Of a DNA stretch of 64,000 bases, positions 59,784 to 64,000 are shown in pieces. Numbering within the stretch: the stretch's first letter is position 1; each line of letters starts with the position of its first letter. Where the stretch lies: contig NZ_CP015849.1 of NCBI RefSeq assembly GCF_001654495.1, positions 6,985,001 through 7,049,000 of the forward strand. The letters are read 5' to 3'. A model generated the notes under the pieces. It made no database searches, was not told the DNA's origin, and saw nothing but the letters and a program-made list of their open reading frames with translations. Source of the DNA: Streptomyces sp. SAT1 (lineage in GTDB: Bacteria; Actinomycetota; Actinomycetes; Streptomycetales; Streptomycetaceae). Both the position numbers and the translations under genes were made by a program.

Positions 59784-62700
59784 ATGTTCCGCAAGGTACT
59801 GGTCGCCAACCGCGGCGAGATCGCCATTCGCGCGTTCCGCGCCGGATATGAACTGGGGGCGCGCACCGTCGCCGTCTTCCCGCACGAGGACCGCAACTCC
59901 CTGCACCGGCTGAAGGCCGACGAGGCCTACGAGATCGGCGAGCCGGGGCACCCGGTGCGGGCCTACCTCTCCGTGGAGGAGATCGTCGCGGCGGCGCGCC
60001 GGGCCGGTGCCGACGCCGTCTACCCGGGCTACGGGTTCCTGTCCGAGAACCCGGAACTGGCGCGCGCCTGCGAGCGGGCGGGCATCGCCTTCGTCGGACC
60101 GGACGCCGACACCCTCGAACTCACCGGGAACAAGGCCCGCGCGGTGGCCGCCGCGCGGGCGGCCGGGGTACCGGTGCTCGGCTCCTGCGCCCCCTCCACG
60201 GACATCGACGAACTCGTCCGCGCCGCCGAGGACGTCGGGTTCCCGGTGTTCGTCAAGGCCGTCGCGGGCGGCGGCGGGCGCGGGATGCGCCGGGTCGAGA
60301 GCCCGGCGACGCTGCGCGAGTCCATCGAGGCCGCCTCCCGCGAGGCCGCCTCCGCCTTCGGCGACCCGACCGTCTTCCTGGAGAAGGCCGTCGTCGAACC
60401 GCGCCACATCGAGGTGCAGATCCTCGCCGACTCCACCGGCGAGGTCATCCACCTCTTCGAGCGCGACTGCTCGGTGCAGCGCCGCCACCAGAAGGTCATC
60501 GAGCTGGCCCCCGCGCCGAACCTGGACCCGGAGCTGCGGGAGCGGATCTGCGCCGACGCGGTGCGCTTCGCCCGCGAGATCGGCTACCGCAACGCGGGCA
60601 CCGTGGAGTTCCTCCTCGACCGCGAGGGCCGCCATGTCTTCATCGAGATGAACCCGCGCATCCAGGTCGAGCACACGGTGACCGAGGAGGTCACGGACGT
60701 CGACCTGGTCCAGGCCCAGCTGTGCATCGCCGCCGGGGAGACCCTGGCCGACCTCGGTCTCTCCCAGGACACCGTGCGGCTGCGGGGCGCGGCCCTGCAG
60801 TGCCGCATCACCACCGAGGACCCGGCCAACGGCTTCCGGCCCGACACCGGGCGGATCAGCGCCTACCGCTCCCCGGGCGGCTCCGGCATCCGGCTGGACG
60901 GCGGGACCACGCACGCCGGGACGGAGATCAGCGCCCACTTCGACTCCATGCTGGTCAAACTGACCTGCCGGGGACGGGACTTCAAGGCCGCGATCGGCCG
61001 GGCCCGGCGCGCGGTGGCCGAGTTCCGCATCCGCGGGGTCGCCACCAACATCCCCTTCCTCCAGGCCGTCCTGGACGACCCGGACTTCCAGGCCGGGCAG
61101 GTCACCACCTCGTTCATCGAGCAGCGCCCGCACCTGCTCACCGCCCGCTCCTCCGCCGACCGCGGCACCAAACTGCTCACCTATCTCGCGGACGTGACGG
61201 TCAACAAGCCGCACGGCGAGCGGCCCGAGACCGTCGACCCGGTCACCAAGCTGCCGCCGCTGCCCGCCGGCGAGCCGCCGGCCGGCTCCCGGCAGCGGCT
61301 GGTCGAACTCGGCCCCGAGGGCTTCGCCCGCCGGCTGCGCGAGTCGCCCGGACTCGGCGTCACCGACACCACCTTCCGCGACGCCCACCAGTCCCTGCTG
61401 GCCACCCGGGTGCGCACCAAGGACCTGCTGGCCGCCGCGCCCGCCGTGGCTCATACCCTGCCCGGACTGCTCTCCCTGGAGTGCTGGGGCGGCGCCACCT
61501 ACGACGTCGCGCTGCGCTTCCTCGCCGAGGACCCCTGGGAACGGCTGGCCGCGCTGCGCGAGGCGGTGCCCAACATCTGCCTCCAGATGCTGCTGCGCGG
61601 CCGCAACACCGTGGGGTACACCCCGTACCCGACCGAGGTCACCGACGCCTTCGTCCAGGAGGCGGCGGCCACCGGCATCGACATCTTCCGCATCTTCGAC
61701 GCGCTCAACGACGTCGGCCAGATGCGCCCGGCCATCGACGCCGTGCGGGAGACCGGGACTGCCGTCGCCGAGGTCGCCCTGTGCTACACGGCCGACCTGT
61801 CCGACCCCGCCGAGCGCCTCTACACCCTGGACTACTACCTGCGGCTGGCCGAGCGGATCGTCGAGGCGGGCGCGCACGTCCTGGCCGTCAAGGACATGGC
61901 CGGACTGCTGCGGGCCCCCGCCGCGGCCACCCTGGTCACGGCCCTGCGCCGCGAGTTCGGCCTCCCGGTCCATCTGCACACCCACGACACGGCGGGCGGC
62001 CAGCTCGCCACCTACCTGGCCGCGGCGCAGGCGGGCGTCGACGCGGTGGACGGCGCGGTCGCCTCCATGGCCGGCACCACCTCCCAGCCGTCGCTGACGG
62101 CGCTCGTGGCCGCCACCGACCACTCCGAGCGGCCCACCGGCCTGGACCTGAAGGCCGTCGGCGACCTGGAGCCGTACTGGGAGGGCGTCCGCAGGATCTA
62201 CGCGCCCTTCGAGGCGGGCCTCGCCGCGCCGACCGGGCGCGTCTACCACCACGAGATCCCCGGCGGCCAGCTCTCCAACCTGCGCACCCAGGCGGTCGCC
62301 CTCGGCCTCGGCGACCGCTTCGAGGACATCGAGGCGATGTACGCGGCCGCCGACCGCATCCTGGGCCGCCTCGTCAAGGTCACACCGTCCTCCAAGGTGG
62401 TCGGCGACCTCGCCCTGCACCTGGTGGGCGCCGGGGTCGACCCGGCGGACTTCGAGCGGACCCCGGACCGGTTCGACATCCCCGACTCCGTCATCGGCTT
62501 CCTCCGCGGCGAGCTGGGCACCCCGCCCGGCGGCTGGCCCGAACCCTTCCGCACCAAGGCGCTCCAGGGCCGCGCCGAGGCCAGGACCGTCGCCGAGCTG
62601 AGCGCCGAGGACCGCGAGGGCCTGGACAAGAACCGGCGTGCCACCCTCAACCGGCTCCTGTTCCCCGGCCCGACGCGCGCCTTCGAACAGCACCGCCAGA

Positions 62701-63158
62701 CCTACGGCGACACCAGCGTGCTGGACAGCAAGGACTTCTTCTACGGGCTGCGCCCCGCCACGGAGTACGCCGTCGATCTCGAACCGGGCGTCCGGCTGCT
62801 GATCGAGCTCCAGGCGGTCGGCGAGGCGGACGAGCGCGGTATGCGCACGGTGATGTCCTCGCTCAACGGCCAGCTCCGCCCGGTCCAGGTGCGCGACACC
62901 GCCGCCGCCTCCGACGTCCCGGTGACGGAGAAGGCGGACCGCGGCGATCCGGGCCATGTCGCGGCGCCGTTCGCCGGGGTGGTCACACTGGCGGTCGCCG
63001 AGGGCGAGGAGGTGGCGGCCGGGGCGATGGTGGCCACCATCGAGGCGATGAAGATGGAGGCCGCGATCACGGCCCCGCGCGCCGGCCGGGTGCGCCGGCT
63101 CGCCATCAACCGCATCCAGCAGGTGGAGGGCGGCGACCTGCTGATCGAGGTGGGCTGA
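59784..63158 (+). CDS. pyc: pyruvate carboxylase
   Basis: This 1124-residue single-chain enzyme forms oxaloacetate from pyruvate, bicarbonate and ATP. Domains in order are biotin carboxylase (residues 1-450; MFRKVLVANRGEIAIRAFR, ATP-grasp KAVAGGGGRGMR, EMNPRIQVEHTVTEE) and carboxyltransferase (about 515-800; VTDTTFRDAHQSLLATRVRT, KDMAGLLRAP, HLHTHDTAGG). The PYC/OADA conserved region and the biotinyl domain with Lys1090 in EAMKMEA follow. The start ATG at 59784 follows AAGGG. The frame is open far upstream, but that part is non-coding. It is monocistronic with a 12-bp hairpin after the stop. Completeness of all domains supports full activity. Confidence 0.97.
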   Translation: MFRKVLVANRGEIAIRAFRAGYELGARTVAVFPHEDRNSLHRLKADEAYEIGEPGHPVRAYLSVEEIVAAARRAGADAVYPGYGFLSENPELARACERAGIAFVGPDADTLELTGNKARAVAAARAAGVPVLGSCAPSTDIDELVRAAEDVGFPVFVKAVAGGGGRGMRRVESPATLRESIEAASREAASAFGDPTVFLEKAVVEPRHIEVQILADSTGEVIHLFERDCSVQRRHQKVIELAPAPNLDPELRERICADAVRFAREIGYRNAGTVEFLLDREGRHVFIEMNPRIQVEHTVTEEVTDVDLVQAQLCIAAGETLADLGLSQDTVRLRGAALQCRITTEDPANGFRPDTGRISAYRSPGGSGIRLDGGTTHAGTEISAHFDSMLVKLTCRGRDFKAAIGRARRAVAEFRIRGVATNIPFLQAVLDDPDFQAGQVTTSFIEQRPHLLTARSSADRGTKLLTYLADVTVNKPHGERPETVDPVTKLPPLPAGEPPAGSRQRLVELGPEGFARRLRESPGLGVTDTTFRDAHQSLLATRVRTKDLLAAAPAVAHTLPGLLSLECWGGATYDVALRFLAEDPWERLAALREAVPNICLQMLLRGRNTVGYTPYPTEVTDAFVQEAAATGIDIFRIFDALNDVGQMRPAIDAVRETGTAVAEVALCYTADLSDPAERLYTLDYYLRLAERIVEAGAHVLAVKDMAGLLRAPAAATLVTALRREFGLPVHLHTHDTAGGQLATYLAAAQAGVDAVDGAVASMAGTTSQPSLTALVAATDHSERPTGLDLKAVGDLEPYWEGVRRIYAPFEAGLAAPTGRVYHHEIPGGQLSNLRTQAVALGLGDRFEDIEAMYAAADRILGRLVKVTPSSKVVGDLALHLVGAGVDPADFERTPDRFDIPDSVIGFLRGELGTPPGGWPEPFRTKALQGRAEARTVAELSAEDREGLDKNRRATLNRLLFPGPTRAFEQHRQTYGDTSVLDSKDFFYGLRPATEYAVDLEPGVRLLIELQAVGEADERGMRTVMSSLNGQLRPVQVRDTAAASDVPVTEKADRGDPGHVAAPFAGVVTLAVAEGEEVAAGAMVATIEAMKMEAAITAPRAGRVRRLAINRIQQVEGGDLLIEVG

Positions 63159-63179
63159 CCCGCCACGCGCCCGCGCGGA

Positions 63180-63224
63180 CGAGGGGGCGCCGACCGGCCG
63201 GGAACGGCGGGCGGCGCCCCCTCG
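63180..63224. terminator. bidirectional hairpin terminator
   Basis: CGAGGGGGCGCC (63180-63191) pairs perfectly with GGCGCCCCCTCG (63213-63224), between the converging pyc and TetR genes. Confidence 0.75.
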
Positions 63225-63234
63225 CCGTGCGCCC

Positions 63235-63825
63235 TCAGGACTCCCGCGGGGCGGGCACGTCCCGGCCGTTGAGCGCCCGGTAGGCGAACCGGGTGACGGC
63301 CTCCACGGCCTCGCCCTCGGGGAGGTCGGACCACGGCTGGGTGACGCTGTCGAACGTCGCGGCCAGCAGGGTGAGGGTGGCCTCGGGGGAGGCCGGGAGG
63401 TCGGAGACGTGGCGGAGGTGACCGCGCAGGTCGTCGAGCTGGGCGCGCCGCCAGTGCCGCAGGGTCGCGGCCAGTTCCTCGCTGACCAGGGACGCCTGGT
63501 GCAGTGCGAGCAGGGTGGCGGCGTGCTCCCGGTACACCCGCACATAGGCGGCGACATGGAAGCGGATCGCGTCCGGGTCGGTGAAGTCCGCTTTGTGCTC
63601 CGCGGTGTCCGCGGTGCGGTCGCCGGCCGCCGAGACCTCCGCGAGCAGGGCCTCCAGCAGCTCCTGCTTGCCCGCGAAGTGGTTGTAGAAGGAGCCCGCC
63701 GAGCGCCCGGCCTCGGCCGTGATGTCGGTGATCTTGGTGTTCAGGTACCCGCGCGTGGTGAACAGCCGCTTGGCCGCCGCGATCAGCGCCTCTCTGGTCT
63801 CGGCCGCCTGTACCGAACGTTTCAC
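63235..63825 (-). CDS. TetR family transcriptional regulator
   Basis: This 196-residue repressor has the N-terminal HTH ETREALIAAAKRLFTTRGYL, ITDITAEAGRSAGSFYNHFA and KQELLEALLAEV, followed by a helical ligand domain. GTG at 63825 is preferred, with GAGGAG upstream; an earlier GTG at 63855 would add ten residues. It is divergent from an FAD monooxygenase gene and two candidate operators lie between the two, so it very likely represses that gene and itself. Confidence 0.92.
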   Translation of the reverse strand: MKRSVQAAETREALIAAAKRLFTTRGYLNTKITDITAEAGRSAGSFYNHFAGKQELLEALLAEVSAAGDRTADTAEHKADFTDPDAIRFHVAAYVRVYREHAATLLALHQASLVSEELAATLRHWRRAQLDDLRGHLRHVSDLPASPEATLTLLAATFDSVTQPWSDLPEGEAVEAVTRFAYRALNGRDVPAPRES

Positions 63826-63872
63826 GCCACTCTCCTCGTGACCTTGACAGGGCACGCTAGCAGCCCCCAGAG

Positions 63873-63901
63873 TGAATTTGAATTCAGTGAATGGAGATTC
63901 A
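63873..63901. promoter_or_regulatory. two tandem TetR-operator-like palindromes
   Basis: TGAATTTGAATTCA (63873-63886, 6-bp arms) and TGAATGGAGATTCA (63888-63901, 5-bp arms) share TGAAT...ATTCA and begin 15 bp apart. The second covers the Shine-Dalgarno GGAG of the monooxygenase gene, so binding would block its expression directly. Confidence 0.6.
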
Positions 63902-63903
63902 GT

Positions 63904-64000
63904 ATGCGGGTTCTCATCGTCGGCGCCGGACCCACCGGACTGACCCTCGGCATCGACCTGGCGCGGCGCGGAGTGGAGGTGCGGATCGTCGACAAGGCCC
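63904..64000 (+). CDS. FAD-dependent monooxygenase, N-terminal part only
   Basis: The 32 visible codons give MRVLIVGAGPTGLTLGIDLA, then RRGVEVRIVDKA: the GxGxxG FAD-binding fold with the acidic Asp of the second strand, as in PheA/TfdB-type aromatic hydroxylases. GGAG lies 7 bases before the ATG. The rest is beyond the window edge, so substrate and length are unknown. Divergent TetR gene and operators suggest substrate induction. Confidence 0.85.
   Translation, partial: MRVLIVGAGPTGLTLGIDLARRGVEVRIVDKA

Noticed and set aside
59697..63557. 1286-residue open frame on the minus strand opposite pyc
   Set aside because: Shadow frame with no recognisable domain; pyc on the other strand is complete.
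1..64000. Phage, insertion sequence or integrative element
   Set aside because: No transposase, integrase, attachment repeat or shift in base composition was recognised. Gene order is consistent with ordinary chromosome.

Overview
This window reads as chromosomal DNA of a Streptomyces (or a very close actinomycete). GC content is very high, third codon positions are strongly G/C, GTG and TTG starts are frequent, and many genes overlap by ATGA or GTGA. The gene content also fits: a conservon with two cytochromes P450, several SpoIIE-type phosphatases with RsbW-type ATPases, a chitinase with paired 12-bp promoter repeats, an S-adenosyl methyltransferase of the DUF574 type, and SPW-repeat and MT0933-type small proteins. 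I cannot name the species. I found no insertion sequence, phage gene, integrase or CRISPR array.

Layout. 1-3.4 kb: the end of an Rpf-like resuscitation factor, a Pyr_excise-family protein, a YihY/BrkB membrane protein and a GAF-SpoIIE phosphatase. 3.6-10.7 kb: a complete narGHJI respiratory nitrate reductase operon with a cupin gene behind it. 10.8-12.2 kb: a secreted GH18 chitinase. 12.2-15.6 kb: a compact operon of NAD kinase, SRPBCC protein and FAD oxidoreductase. 15.7-22 kb: a membrane SpoIIE phosphatase, a LysR-FUSC exporter pair and two uncharacterised envelope proteins. 22-29 kb: a zinc-type dehydrogenase and a conservon (sensor-like ATPase, roadblock, DUF742, GTPase, two P450s) with overlapping genes. 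A tRNA-Gly-like gene lies on the opposite strand just beyond the second P450.

29-45 kb: another membrane SpoIIE phosphatase, efeOB iron uptake without efeU, a membrane-anchored phosphoesterase, a secreted lipase, a 927-residue multidomain SpoIIE phosphatase, a cysteine-free ribosomal protein L33, a broken ATPase remnant, a GNAT acetyltransferase, an N-terminally extended GAPDH, a PucR-type regulator, an SDR and a DUF3566 protein. 45-55 kb: an L-glutamate-oxidase-like flavoenzyme, an EamA transporter, a second BrkB protein, a hemerythrin-like protein, and a respiratory set (cytochrome b, SPW protein, ctaF, ctaD). 55-64 kb: an enolase-superfamily enzyme, a methyltransferase, an MT0933-type antitoxin-like protein, an anti-sigma-type ATPase, small membrane proteins, a polysaccharide deacetylase, pyruvate carboxylase, and a TetR gene facing a truncated FAD monooxygenase.

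Two themes run through the window. The first is respiration and redox: nitrate reductase, stand-alone bc-type cytochrome b and aa3 subunits, Dyp peroxidase, hemerythrin and P450s. The second is partner-switch-type signalling: four SpoIIE phosphatases, one intact RsbW-like ATPase, one remnant and a conservon. The most unusual element is the tRNA-Gly-like gene at 23318-23387. It keeps all the glycine identity elements I know of, but its T-loop carries GUGC instead of GUUC. As I recall, that change marks the Staphylococcus tRNA-Gly species dedicated to cell-wall synthesis.
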